The position numbers and the translations under genes are program-made. Below, piece after piece: positions 9,117 to 17,847 of a DNA stretch of 64,000 bases (its first letter is position 1; the number at the start of each line of letters is the position of its first letter). The DNA is from RGIG4140 sp045614025 (GTDB lineage: Bacteria; Pseudomonadota; Alphaproteobacteria; CAAHEQ01; UBA3637). Location: positions 62,001 to 126,000 of the forward strand of contig JAZLCE010000027.1 of assembly GCA_045614025.1 (NCBI GenBank). Reading direction: 5' to 3'. The notes under the pieces are model-generated. The model was not told where the DNA came from. It did no database searches and worked only from the letters and a program-made list of their open reading frames with translations.

Positions 9117-11756
9117 ATGGCAGAAGATAGGGAACAAAATCAAACAGAAACAAAACAAACTGCTAGGCCTGCATACGGGATAAACAGCGAAGGTGAATTA
9201 CTTCAACAAATCGCTTCAGCCGATATTCAAAAAGACCTTGCTAAGAAAAAGAAAAAAAAGGTTGTTCATAAATCTTTATCCTCTTTTTCAATTGTTTTCG
9301 TTATGAGAACAACTCTTTTTATTGATTCTCTTAAAAGAAATCATAAAAATTTTTTCAGAATTTGTTCTTACTTGTGGGCGTTTTTCCTTTCGCTGATTTA
9401 TGCGGGTGGAATTACTATGATCAGCACCATTCACTATTCTAAAATCCACTTTCCAACAATTGTTTCAAATCATTTAAAAAGAAATGAAATTTCAGTTGAA
9501 TCTCTTAAAGTTGTTGATAACTCCTTATCGCATATTCAAATTGCAGGACTTGAGGATACTGAAAAAACATATCGTGTTTCATATGTAAACCTTTATTCAA
9601 CATTTGGTGATTTTTTAAGAAAAAAAGTAGAACGCGTTGAACTTGAAAACGTTGTTGTAAAAATCAAAGAATCACAAAACTCTGTAAATCTCAGTCCATT
9701 GCTTTCACTGATTTTAAATTTAAGCGAAAGATCAAGAATTAACATTCAAACAGTTGTTATTAAAAGTGGTGTTCTTGAATTTGAAGGTGAAAATTACAAA
9801 ATCCCTATCAACTTTTCAATGGATGCAACATTGCAAAACAATAACCGTATGGATATTCCATTACGCATCAAAGATGAAAATACCAACTTAATGGCCCATT
9901 TAACCATTTCAAAAAATGGTGAAGATTTCATTTGGTCTATTAAAAACTTGCGAGGCAGTACAGATATTTTAAGCAAAAAACCAGAAAACGTTTCTGGATC
10001 TATCACATTAAAAACAAAAGAACTTTCCCCAACTGAATTAAATATTGAAACAAACTTTTCATTAGGGTCTTCCAAAAAAACTCTTTTTATCGATTTGAAA
10101 AAAAATGGTCGCCTTTTCGAAGGGATAACAACCTATACAAAATCTCATACACAAGATGATAAAACACAAATTGATGCAGATATATCCTTTAACTTTAAAG
10201 GATTAGAAATAACATCTTTTTCTTCTTTTTCCACAAAAAAACCTTTTTCAATTAATGTTGAAACTTTAACACAACCCTCGTTCGAGTTAAATAGCCTTAA
10301 AACAACAATTAATGGTGATTTAAATTGTCAAAGGCGAATTTGTCAAATTGATATAACTCAACCATCCTCTATTCGTATTAAAGAAATTTCTTATAAAGAT
10401 GGTGTTAACTCATATTCAAATACAAATCCTTTACTTTTCACATTGTTACCTCAAAAAAATACTATGAAACTTGCCAATAGTTTTGTTAATATGAATATTA
10501 AAGGTGAAGATTTAGAGTTTAAAGGGAAAAAATCAATCACAAATACACCTATTGAATTAACAAGCAAAGAATTTATCATTGCAACTGATATATCAAAACC
10601 AGATCAACCAGCTTCTTTTTCTGGTAGAAACTTAAACTTCAAAAATAAATCTCATGAAATCAAAAATGCTGCTGTTTATGTAAAAGATATTTATAACACA
10701 TCTAATCAATTTTCTTTGAGCACAGATTATATTAAATTATTTGAAAACAGCGTCATCAAACAACCTTTTGCTTTAGATATCCAATCTGAAAATGGGGATA
10801 CAAAAGCTAAAGCTATTTTTGCTGATGGGCAAATTGAAACCCTCTTCAATGGCACGATCAATTTAAACTCTGGTCACTTTTCTGGAACTATTTACATGCC
10901 ACCAGTTAATTTGGCACATATTAAAAATATTTCAGAAGTTTCAGATTTATTCCCCGAGAGATTAACAGATTTAACTGGTAAAATATCTTTATATGGGAAT
11001 ATTGACTGGAAAAATGAACGTCAAATTTCAGGACCAATGTATCTTTCTCTTAAAAATATAAACTTTGCCAAGGGAGAAACAAAGATTAAAAATTTAAACT
11101 CGGTTTTAACTCTTCAATCTTTAGCTCCATTTGTTTCACAAGCAACCCAAAATTTAGCTATTGATGAAATTGAAGCAGCCATTCCTTTGCAAAATGTTCG
11201 AGCCTCTGTTAAATTTGAAAATCAATTATTACGTATTTTCTCTTTAACAGGATCTTTTGCGGGAATCCCTTTGACGGCTGATCATACAACTATTCCATAT
11301 AAATCTTATAGCTCTTTACTTTATTTTAGAAATGGTTCTTTTGATTGGAAAGATATCAATCCTTATTTAAATGTTACAGATTTAACATTACAGGGAACAG
11401 GAAGTATTTATATCCCAATTGAAGCCACACCAACAAGTACAAAAATTAACAATGCCGAAGCAAGATTAATTAATACAACTTTGCTTTATAATGGAGATAA
11501 TGAAGAACTCAAGAAAAACTTCTTTACAAAAGGAAATGAATATTCTGTGCGTAGTGGAACCATTGTTTTAAACAGCAAAGAAAAAAATGTTTTAGATGCT
11601 TATATTAACTTTGAAGGGCGCGAAAAGAATGAAACAGAACGCTCTTTTTATAGAGCAGATAAAACTTTTAACTTCCAAGAATTGTTTAAACCAGAGGCCA
11701 CAACACCTCTTCCTTCAAACATTTTAAAAATGCAAAAACAACTTTTTGGGAACTAA
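9117..11756 (+). CDS. YdbH/AsmA-like envelope protein
   Basis: This is an 879-residue membrane-anchored protein. A basic cytoplasmic N-terminus of about 75 residues is followed by one hydrophobic segment (about 78-105) and then a long beta-rich periplasmic region. The C-terminal part resembles the YdbH-like (DctA-YdbH) family: GKISLYGNIDWKNE, ISGPMYLSLKNINF, LTLQSLAPF and IEAAIPLQNVRASVKF follow the order expected there. YdbH in E. coli acts with TamB and YhdP in moving phospholipids to the outer membrane, so a bridge-like lipid-transport role is plausible. It lies 66 bases after ligA. The 75-residue charged N-terminus before the membrane anchor is longer than I would expect for the family. 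The assignment rests on pattern recall, not a search. Confidence 0.68.
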   Translation: MAEDREQNQTETKQTARPAYGINSEGELLQQIASADIQKDLAKKKKKKVVHKSLSSFSIVFVMRTTLFIDSLKRNHKNFFRICSYLWAFFLSLIYAGGITMISTIHYSKIHFPTIVSNHLKRNEISVESLKVVDNSLSHIQIAGLEDTEKTYRVSYVNLYSTFGDFLRKKVERVELENVVVKIKESQNSVNLSPLLSLILNLSERSRINIQTVVIKSGVLEFEGENYKIPINFSMDATLQNNNRMDIPLRIKDENTNLMAHLTISKNGEDFIWSIKNLRGSTDILSKKPENVSGSITLKTKELSPTELNIETNFSLGSSKKTLFIDLKKNGRLFEGITTYTKSHTQDDKTQIDADISFNFKGLEITSFSSFSTKKPFSINVETLTQPSFELNSLKTTINGDLNCQRRICQIDITQPSSIRIKEISYKDGVNSYSNTNPLLFTLLPQKNTMKLANSFVNMNIKGEDLEFKGKKSITNTPIELTSKEFIIATDISKPDQPASFSGRNLNFKNKSHEIKNAAVYVKDIYNTSNQFSLSTDYIKLFENSVIKQPFALDIQSENGDTKAKAIFADGQIETLFNGTINLNSGHFSGTIYMPPVNLAHIKNISEVSDLFPERLTDLTGKISLYGNIDWKNERQISGPMYLSLKNINFAKGETKIKNLNSVLTLQSLAPFVSQATQNLAIDEIEAAIPLQNVRASVKFENQLLRIFSLTGSFAGIPLTADHTTIPYKSYSSLLYFRNGSFDWKDINPYLNVTDLTLQGTGSIYIPIEATPTSTKINNAEARLINTTLLYNGDNEELKKNFFTKGNEYSVRSGTIVLNSKEKNVLDAYINFEGREKNETERSFYRADKTFNFQELFKPEATTPLPSNILKMQKQLFGN

Positions 11757-11813
11757 AAAACTAAACAACATATTAAAATCTATGTAAATTTTTCAAGAAT
11801 TATAAAAAAATAC

Positions 11814-11842
11814 TTGCAAATTAGATAATTTTTATGTATAAG
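11814..11842 (+). promoter_or_regulatory. Putative sigma-70 promoter of the rpmF-plsX-fabH operon
   Basis: TTGCAA and TATAAG are 17 bases apart. The leader of about 65 bases contains a 7-bp hairpin (ACATCAA and TTGGTGT around TGG, with one G-U pair) before the rpmF ribosome binding site. Confidence 0.6.
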
Positions 11843-11914
11843 ATAAGACCTATTATAAGCAAAAAACATCAATGGTTGGTGTTTAATACATTAAAATGAA
11901 GAAGAGAGATTAAA

Positions 11915-12106
11915 ATGGCAGTACCTAAGAAAAAAACATCTAAATCCAAAAAGAACATGCGTCGTTCACATTTGGCTTTAGGCACAAATGCTTGCATTGA
12001 ATGCCCAAAGTGCGGTGAATTGGTTCGTCCACACCACGTTTGTGAATCATGCGGTCATTACAATAAAAAAGATATTATTGTAAAGGAATCATCTGAAGCA
12101 AAATAA
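11915..12106 (+). CDS. rpmF: 50S ribosomal protein L32
   Basis: This is a 63-residue zinc-ribbon protein of the large ribosomal subunit. The N-terminus MAVPKKKTSKSKKNMRR is typical of bL32. Two Cys pairs (Cys30/Cys33 and Cys43/Cys46) show it is the zinc-binding form and not a Cys-free paralogue. It starts after AAGAGAGATTAAA. It leads the fatty acid and phospholipid genes plsX and fabH, the usual arrangement in many proteobacteria. Confidence 0.97.
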   Translation: MAVPKKKTSKSKKNMRRSHLALGTNACIECPKCGELVRPHHVCESCGHYNKKDIIVKESSEAK

Positions 12107-12118
12107 GGAATTTGACTG

Positions 12119-13162
12119 TTGAGTGAAACATTAGTCATATCAATTGATGCAATGGGGGGCGACAATGCTCCCCAATCAGTGATCGAAGGCGTTAGCCGGG
12201 TTATCAAAAAAGATTCGGATACGTTTTTCTTTTTATTTGGCGACGAAGCAAAAATAAAAAGTTTAGCGGACGAGTATCATATTCCGGATACGAGATATAA
12301 AATTCATCATACAACTGATGTTATCAGTGGTGATGCTAAACCATCTGTTGCGATTCGAAGTGGTCGTGAAAGCAGTATGTGGAAAGCAATCATGTCTGTT
12401 AGAAATGGTTATTCAAAAGCCGTTGTTTCAGCTGGTAACACAGGCGCCTTAATGGCAATGAGCAAAATTTGTCTTGGAACATTATCTGGTATTGATAGGC
12501 CAGCAATCGCGGCTATTTTACCAACAAGCAAAAATCCTCTTGTTGCCCTTGACTTAGGGGCAAACGCTGAGTGCAATTCTCAAAATCTTGTTGAATTTGC
12601 CATTATGGGACATGTTCTTCACCGTGTTTTATATAAAACTGAGCATCCAACAGTTGGCTTGCTTAATATCGGATCTGAAGAAACAAAAGGGCGAGATGAA
12701 ATTAAAGAAGCCGCCACAACTCTCAAATCATTAGATGGCAAAATTAACTTTATTGGATTTGTTGAGGGAAATGATATTTGTGCTGGCAAAGCAGATGTAA
12801 TTGTTTCTGATGGTTTCTCAGGAAATGTTGCTCTTAAAACTATTGAAGGAACGGCAAAGTTTATTTCAAATGTTTTAAAACAAACAATCCGTCAATCAAT
12901 TATATCAAAAATTGGCTTTGTGTTGGCAACACCCGCTCTTTTAAAAATGAAGAAAAAGATGGATCCAAGAAATTATAATGGCGCCATGTTTTTGGGATTA
13001 AAGGGCATATCAGTTAAAAGTCATGGTGGCGCAGATGCTTATGCTTTTGCATGCGCAATTGAATCTGCAATCCGAATGGCTAAAAATGATTTGTGCAACA
13101 AAATCAAGGATGAACTGCGTCATGCAATTGATGTAGATATCCCAGACGAAGTTATTGAATAA
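12119..13162 (+). CDS. plsX: Phosphate acyltransferase PlsX
   Basis: PlsX converts acyl-ACP to acyl-phosphate, the acyl donor for PlsY in phospholipid synthesis, at the inner face of the membrane. The 347 residues begin with ISIDAMGGDNAP, the family hallmark. They also contain SAGNTGALMA, the glycine-rich VSDGFSGNVALK and a C-terminal SHGGAD motif. The start is a TTG at 12119 placed 8 bases after AAGGAA; no ATG is suitably placed. It sits 12 bases after rpmF and 15 before fabH, consistent with one operon. Confidence 0.95.
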   Translation: MSETLVISIDAMGGDNAPQSVIEGVSRVIKKDSDTFFFLFGDEAKIKSLADEYHIPDTRYKIHHTTDVISGDAKPSVAIRSGRESSMWKAIMSVRNGYSKAVVSAGNTGALMAMSKICLGTLSGIDRPAIAAILPTSKNPLVALDLGANAECNSQNLVEFAIMGHVLHRVLYKTEHPTVGLLNIGSEETKGRDEIKEAATTLKSLDGKINFIGFVEGNDICAGKADVIVSDGFSGNVALKTIEGTAKFISNVLKQTIRQSIISKIGFVLATPALLKMKKKMDPRNYNGAMFLGLKGISVKSHGGADAYAFACAIESAIRMAKNDLCNKIKDELRHAIDVDIPDEVIE

Positions 13163-13177
13163 AAAAAGGGTTATAAA

Positions 13178-14149
13178 ATGATTAAATCTATCATCACTGG
13201 TGTCGGAGGATACCTTCCTGAAAAAATTTTAACAAACTTTGATTTGGAAAAAATGGTTGAAACCAGCGATGAATGGATCCGTGAAAGAACAGGCATTCAA
13301 TCTCGTCATATTGCTTCTGATGAACAAACAACATCATCATTAGCTGTTTTGGCTGCAAAAGAAGCCATTGAAAATGCTGGAATTTCAGGCGAAGAAATTG
13401 ACCTTATTATTTTAGCAACAACAACTCCTGATGATACAACACCTGCAACAGCTATGCGTGTTCAAGCAGAAGTTGGGGCTGTTAATGCTTTTGCATTTGA
13501 TGTTCAAGCTGCATGCTCTGGCTTTATGTATGCTTTAAGCGTTGCTGATAAATTTATTAAAACAAAATCAGTTAAAACAGCTCTTGTTATTGGTGCAGAA
13601 ACCCTTTCAAGAATTGTTGATTGGAAAGATAGAAATACCTGTGTTCTTTTCGGTGATGGAGCTGGCGCTGTTGTCGTAAAAGGCGAAGAAGAAACAGATC
13701 AAAACAAAGATCGAGGTATTCTTAATATTATTTTACACTCAGATGGCAGATTAAGAGAATTATTAACAACAACTGGCGGTGTTTCAAGAACACAAAATGC
13801 TGGTTTTGTTCACATGGAAGGCAGAGAAGTATTTAGACACGCTGTTACAAACCTTTCAAATGTTGCTCAAGAATTAATTGATGCTTCCAATATCCAACTT
13901 TCTGACGTTGATTATTTGGTTCCTCATCAAGCTAATTTAAGAATTATTGAAGGAACAGCAAAAAAATTAGATATTCCAATGGAAAAAGTTATTGTAACAT
14001 TACCAGAGCAAGGTAACACCTCTGCTGCATCAATTCCACTTGCATTATACAATGGAATTAAATCCCAAAAAATCAAAAAAGGCGATCTGGTTTTACTAGA
14101 TGCTATGGGCGCTGGGTTCACATGGGCAGGCGCTTTAATTCGTCTTTAA
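13178..14149 (+). CDS. fabH: Beta-ketoacyl-ACP synthase III
   Basis: This enzyme condenses acetyl-CoA with malonyl-ACP to start type II fatty acid synthesis. It has 323 residues. The catalytic triad is visible: Cys113 in AACSGF, His250 in VPHQANLRI, and an Asn near residue 279 in QGNTSAASIP. The N-terminal DEWIRERTGI and C-terminal GAGFTWAG are FabH signatures. The start ATG follows AAAAAAGGGTTATAAA. It is encoded directly after plsX, linking initiation of fatty acid synthesis with phospholipid assembly. Confidence 0.96.
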   Translation: MIKSIITGVGGYLPEKILTNFDLEKMVETSDEWIRERTGIQSRHIASDEQTTSSLAVLAAKEAIENAGISGEEIDLIILATTTPDDTTPATAMRVQAEVGAVNAFAFDVQAACSGFMYALSVADKFIKTKSVKTALVIGAETLSRIVDWKDRNTCVLFGDGAGAVVVKGEEETDQNKDRGILNIILHSDGRLRELLTTTGGVSRTQNAGFVHMEGREVFRHAVTNLSNVAQELIDASNIQLSDVDYLVPHQANLRIIEGTAKKLDIPMEKVIVTLPEQGNTSAASIPLALYNGIKSQKIKKGDLVLLDAMGAGFTWAGALIRL

Positions 14150-14176
14150 TTTTTTTGTTATAAATTAAAAAAGTAC

Positions 14177-14205
14177 TTGATTATATTTGAAATTTATGAC
14201 ATTCT
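14177..14205 (+). promoter_or_regulatory. Weak candidate promoter of ihfA
   Basis: TTGATT and CATTCT are 17 bases apart in the 91-base gap before ihfA. Three -10 positions match consensus. It could give ihfA-merR independent expression from the fabH operon. Confidence 0.35.
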
Positions 14206-14240
14206 AACAACAGAAAATTTGAAATAAAAAGGAAAATAAT

Positions 14241-14528
14241 ATGACACAAAAAACGATTACACGTGCAGATATTGCAGATGCTATTTATAGGGAACTTGGT
14301 TTTTCCCATGCTGAATCATTCAAATTAATTGAACAAATTTTGCAAGACATTATTGAAGCATTAGCAAAAGGCGAAACTGTTAAAATTTCAAAATTTGCAT
14401 CATTTATTCCACATGCAAAAAAAGAAAGAATCGGCCGTAATCCAAAAACAGGTGTCAAACATGCCATTTCTCCTCGCACGGTTGTTTCTTTCAAAGCTTC
14501 AAATACTTTGAAAAACACTTTAAAATAA
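14241..14528 (+). CDS. ihfA: Integration host factor, alpha subunit
   Basis: This is a 95-residue DNA-bending protein of the HU/IHF family. KTITRADIADAIYRELGFS at the start, the helical hairpin, and the beta-arm tip RNPKTG (66-71), which inserts Pro into the DNA minor groove, are all clear. The ITRADIA start and C-terminal FKASNTLK favour the alpha subunit over HU or IHF-beta. It would act as a heterodimer with IHF-beta, which is not in this window, in recombination, replication and promoter architecture. The ihfA-merR pair behind fabH is a known alphaproteobacterial order. Confidence 0.9.
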   Translation: MTQKTITRADIADAIYRELGFSHAESFKLIEQILQDIIEALAKGETVKISKFASFIPHAKKERIGRNPKTGVKHAISPRTVVSFKASNTLKNTLK

Positions 14529-14540
14529 CAGGAGTGATTT

Positions 14541-14885
14541 ATGCTTAAGGCCGAAAACGCCTATCGAACCATTACTGAAGTTGCCGAACTTTTACAAGTT
14601 CCAGCCACAGTTCTTCGCTTTTGGGAAACTCAATTTCACCAAATAAAACCAATGAAGAGAATGGGACGACGTTATTATCAAGCTCAAGACGTTGTATTAC
14701 TAGCAAGAATTCGTGATTATCTTTATAAAGAAGGATATACGATTAAGGGCGTTCAAAAACGGCTTAAAAATACTGATAAATCTTCTGATTCTTCCATTTT
14801 TGAAAAAGAAAAAAATAATCTTGCAACAGATACATTAATCAGAGAAATATCAGATATTAAAACATCTCTTGAAGATTATATTTAA
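14541..14885 (+). CDS. MerR-family transcriptional regulator
   Basis: This is a small (114-residue) MerR-type protein with an N-terminal winged helix-turn-helix (about 10-80): TEVAELLQVPATVLRFWETQF, followed by the wing RRYYQAQDVVLLARIRDYLYKEGYTIKGVQ. The effector domain after it is only a short, charged helix with no metal-binding Cys, so it is not a classical metal sensor. This protein and ihfA commonly follow plsX-fabH in alphaproteobacteria, and its targets are generally unknown. It starts 12 bases after ihfA with ACAGGAGTG as the ribosome binding site. Confidence 0.85.
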   Translation: MLKAENAYRTITEVAELLQVPATVLRFWETQFHQIKPMKRMGRRYYQAQDVVLLARIRDYLYKEGYTIKGVQKRLKNTDKSSDSSIFEKEKNNLATDTLIREISDIKTSLEDYI

Positions 14886-14890
14886 GTTAA

Positions 14891-14923
14891 TGAAAAGCGC
14901 CTCATAAAGGCGCTTTTCTTTTA
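14891..14923 (+). terminator. Bidirectional intrinsic terminator between merR and the tiny Cys peptide gene
   Basis: A perfect 10-bp stem (GAAAAGCGCC and GGCGCTTTTC) encloses a 7-base loop, with T-rich sequence after it on both strands. It ends the ihfA-merR transcript, and from the other side it ends the convergent tiny gene at 14935-14970. Confidence 0.85.
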
Positions 14924-14934
14924 AAGAAAATAAA

Positions 14935-14970
14935 TTATTTTTTCTTTGTTCCGCATCCACAACCTGGCAT
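14935..14970 (-). CDS. Predicted 11-residue Cys-Gly-Lys peptide
   Basis: A tiny reading frame encodes MPGCGCGTKKK. It is too short for ordinary gene callers, but its context is that of a real gene. The ATG is preceded 8 bases upstream by AGGAGG within GGAAAGGAGGGG, the best Shine-Dalgarno in this window. Upstream is a TTGACA -35 box, and a strong hairpin terminator follows directly. The Cys-x-Cys core could bind metal or be redox-active, and the Lys tail could contact nucleic acid or ribosome; both are guesses. I do not recognise a named family. A regulatory leader peptide is unlikely because no gene follows on this strand before the terminator. Confidence 0.5.
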   Translation of the reverse strand: MPGCGCGTKKK

Positions 14971-15014
14971 GAAAATCCCCTCCTTTCCTAATTTTAAATA
15001 TTATCATCACAAAT

Positions 15015-15043
15015 AAATTAATTCCTTCTTTTATACTTGTCAA
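15015..15043 (-). promoter_or_regulatory. Candidate promoter of the tiny Cys peptide gene
   Basis: On the minus strand a perfect -35 TTGACA is followed after 17 bases by TAATTT, a weak -10. It ends about 45 bases upstream of the tiny gene's ATG. Confidence 0.45.
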
Positions 15044-15097
15044 TAGATGATAAATTTGATACACTTATCTTTAGATTAATCAAAATTAAGGCAAAAC

Positions 15098-15874
15098 ATG
15101 TTTTTAAAAAAAATGAAAAACTCTTTTATACTTGCTTTTCTGCTTTTAGCAACTGGTTGTGCACATAAAAATCCATTAACAGACTTTCAATTTCAAACCG
15201 TTATGGCGCCTCCTTATGTTTTAGCCTCTTGGTATCGCATATCAGAACCTGGAACCCCTATTCGCATCTATATCGAAGGGGATGGTCATTCGTTTGATGC
15301 CTATAACAGACCAACAGCAAATCCAACACCAAGATCAACATTTCTAAGAGAAATAGCTGCAAATGATCCAAATCCAAATGTTGCCTATTTGGGAAGACCT
15401 TGTCAATATCTTCAAACAAATACATGCACGCAAGATGATTGGACCTGTGGCCGTTTTTCTCCACAAATCATTAATTCTATGGAACAATCTGTTCTTCAAC
15501 TTTCAAAAAAGAGTCAAACGAAAGAAATTATATTAATTGGATATTCTGGCGGCGCTCAAATTGCTGGCCTTGTTGGGGTTAGACATCCCAAAATGATTAA
15601 TAGAATTATCACAATTGCTGGTGTATTAGATCAACAAGCATGGACTGCTTATCATAATGACTCTCCATTAGATAAATCATTAAATCTTAAAAATTATGAA
15701 GAAATTTTTCATCAAATTCCTCAAACACATTTTATTGGGAAAAAAGATAGAGTTGTTCCAAATCATTTAACTGAAAGTTTTGTGAAAGATAAAAGTTCAA
15801 TTATCACTCTTGAAAAAGCAGACCATCAAAAAGGATATGAATCTGCTTTAAAACAGTTGTATCACTTAAATTAA
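15098..15874 (+). CDS. Lipoprotein of the alpha/beta-hydrolase fold
   Basis: This is a 258-residue predicted lipoprotein. The signal peptide ends in the lipobox LLATGC, so Cys21 should carry the lipid. The mature part looks like an alpha/beta hydrolase: a strand with IYIEGDGHS, the nucleophile elbow GYSGG (148-152, Ser150), an acid in KKDRVVP (near 217) and a late His in KADHQKGY (near 243). This makes a plausible Ser-Asp-His triad. The substrate is unknown; an esterase or lipase at the periplasmic face is the natural guess. Four Cys between 102 and 117 may form disulfides. It is followed after 9 bases by the ELM1-like gene in the same direction. Confidence 0.7.
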   Translation: MFLKKMKNSFILAFLLLATGCAHKNPLTDFQFQTVMAPPYVLASWYRISEPGTPIRIYIEGDGHSFDAYNRPTANPTPRSTFLREIAANDPNPNVAYLGRPCQYLQTNTCTQDDWTCGRFSPQIINSMEQSVLQLSKKSQTKEIILIGYSGGAQIAGLVGVRHPKMINRIITIAGVLDQQAWTAYHNDSPLDKSLNLKNYEEIFHQIPQTHFIGKKDRVVPNHLTESFVKDKSSIITLEKADHQKGYESALKQLYHLN

Positions 15875-15883
15875 GGAGCCAAA

Positions 15884-16837
15884 ATGACAAAAACCGTTTG
15901 GATACTTGCTGACGATAGAACTGGAAATGTTAATCAACTTTTAGGCATTGCAGAACGCCTTCCCTTCCCTTTTGAACGAAAAGAAATTCGTTATAATTCA
16001 TGGATTAAATTACCAAATTTTTTAAGAGGGAAAAGCTTGATTGGATTAACGAGTGAAAGCAAAAAAAATCTATCAACAGCTTCATATCCAGATCTTGTTT
16101 TAAGTGCAGGAAGAAGATCATACCCTGCCGCTTTATGGATCAAAAAGAAATCAAAAGGTAAAACTAAAATTATTCAATTAATGAATCCTGGAAAAGCATA
16201 TTTTAAACAAGCAGATTTAGTTATTTTGCCTGAACATGATTTATATAAGGGATATTCCAAAAATGTTTTAATCTCAACAGGAACACCACACAGAATAACT
16301 CCTGAGCGATTAAAACAAGAAAAAGAAAAATGGGCTTCTCAATTTAAAAAATATTCCTCTCCACGACTTTCATTAATTGTTGGGGGGGCAACAAAAAATA
16401 ATCCATTTACATTAGAAATGGCTCATGATTTACTTAAAAATGTTAATGCACTTAAACCAAAAAGCGTTTTAGTTACAACCTCTAGACGAACACCAAAAGA
16501 AATTGTTTCCTATCTCAAAAAAAATCTTGATAAAAAAACAACTTTCTTTTATCAATTTGGAGATAAAATTGAAAATCCTTATTTTGGGCTCCTTTCTTCA
16601 GCAGATATAATTCTTGTTACAGGGGATTCAATGTCTATGTGTTCTGAATGCTGTGCAACGAATGTTCCTGTTTTTATTTTTGCGCCAGATTTAATGATGA
16701 GCGAAAAACACAAACGTTTTCACAAAAGCCTTTTTAAAAATGGATATGCCCTTCCAGCTGGATCAAAGCTTAAACCCACAAAAGGGAATTTCAATCCTGC
16801 TGGAAATATTATTCATCAGATTCTAAAATTATTTTAA
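15884..16837 (+). CDS. ELM1/DUF1022-family protein (glycosyltransferase-like fold)
   Basis: This is a 317-residue protein of the mitochondrial-fission ELM1 family, which is widespread in alphaproteobacteria. Family features are the N-terminal VWILADDRTGNVNQLLGIAE, the central VLSAGRRSYPAALWIK, and the C-terminal LVTGDSMSMCSECCATNVPVFIF, which resembles the nucleotide-sugar binding region of GT-B enzymes. Bacterial members have often been annotated as nucleoside-diphosphate-sugar epimerases, with little evidence. It is encoded between a lipoprotein hydrolase and a GT2 glycosyltransferase, so an envelope-sugar role is plausible but inferred. Confidence 0.75.
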   Translation: MTKTVWILADDRTGNVNQLLGIAERLPFPFERKEIRYNSWIKLPNFLRGKSLIGLTSESKKNLSTASYPDLVLSAGRRSYPAALWIKKKSKGKTKIIQLMNPGKAYFKQADLVILPEHDLYKGYSKNVLISTGTPHRITPERLKQEKEKWASQFKKYSSPRLSLIVGGATKNNPFTLEMAHDLLKNVNALKPKSVLVTTSRRTPKEIVSYLKKNLDKKTTFFYQFGDKIENPYFGLLSSADIILVTGDSMSMCSECCATNVPVFIFAPDLMMSEKHKRFHKSLFKNGYALPAGSKLKPTKGNFNPAGNIIHQILKLF

Positions 16838-16851
16838 ACCGGAGATTTGAC

Positions 16852-17847
16852 GTGCCAAAAATAAGTATTATCATTCATCTAACTGCTCAAGAAAATATTG
16901 CAAATCTCTGTATTGAAAGTTTGCTTAAGCAAACATTTCAAGACTTTGAATGTTTATGCGTTCTGTCAGATGCTGAAAAAGAATATCCTTTTTTAACAAC
17001 TCTTTCAAAAAAAAATAAAAAATTCAAAATATTAAAACAAATAAATTCCCCATCCAAATGGCACTGTTATAATGAGGCGCTTTATCAAATGAAGGGCGAA
17101 TATGCGCTTTTCTTAAATGATTCTGATTTATTGCATCCACAAGCTTTAGATATTTATATGGATGCCTTACGTTATTCGCATGCTGATATTGCCACTGCAA
17201 ATCCTTTTTATTTTTCTGGAACAAAAAAAATAAAAGCATTGGAAAAGAAAATTGCATTTGAAAAAAGCTCACTCAAAAAGAAAAACAATAATTTAATTGC
17301 CGAATTTTGGCAAGAAAATTTACCCTATATTGATGAAACACTTGAAGGAAAAATGTTTTCTCAAACTATTCTTGCTTATCTTAAATTTCATCCGTCTCTT
17401 TGTGAATTTGCACCATACTTTTTTATTGAGCAATTTTATTCTATGACACAATCTTTGGTATATATTCGCCATCAACTTTATTTTTATCGAAAAGAGGCTC
17501 ATATCCCTTCTGTTGCCTCTTATGAAACGCTTATGAATTTAAAAGAGCGCATTTCATTTGAATATGCCTATTTTGTTGATGATGGAAGAATAAGCTCATA
17601 CACCGAAACGCTCTTAAACCATAGATGTTCACAAGATTTGTTTTTAGCAGTTAAACATATTTTAACACACACACCTGAGAGATCTTTTATCTGCATTAAT
17701 CAACAAATTATCACTTTGATTGAAGAGCTTAAAGATTTTGGTTTATTAAAAGGCCTTAGTCTTTCTTTAGTTCAAAAAAGCATTCTTTGGGCCCTAACAA
17801 AAGGCCATCTATCCTTGGCTAAAAAACTTATTCAATTCTTTTATTAA
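16852..17847 (+). CDS. Glycosyltransferase family 2
   Basis: This is a 331-residue protein with an N-terminal GT-A domain of family 2. KISIIIHLTAQENIANLCIE is the first beta strand and helix, followed by LLKQTFQDFECLCV. The metal-binding region reads YALFLNDSDLLHP (about 84-96), with DSD in place of the usual DDD/DxD pattern. The C-terminal 150 residues are helical and not recognised. The start is GTG at 16852, preceded by CGGAGATTTGAC. It probably adds a sugar to lipopolysaccharide or another surface glycan. Its stop codon overlaps the stop of the convergent uracil-DNA glycosylase gene. Confidence 0.8.
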   Translation: MPKISIIIHLTAQENIANLCIESLLKQTFQDFECLCVLSDAEKEYPFLTTLSKKNKKFKILKQINSPSKWHCYNEALYQMKGEYALFLNDSDLLHPQALDIYMDALRYSHADIATANPFYFSGTKKIKALEKKIAFEKSSLKKKNNNLIAEFWQENLPYIDETLEGKMFSQTILAYLKFHPSLCEFAPYFFIEQFYSMTQSLVYIRHQLYFYRKEAHIPSVASYETLMNLKERISFEYAYFVDDGRISSYTETLLNHRCSQDLFLAVKHILTHTPERSFICINQQIITLIEELKDFGLLKGLSLSLVQKSILWALTKGHLSLAKKLIQFFY

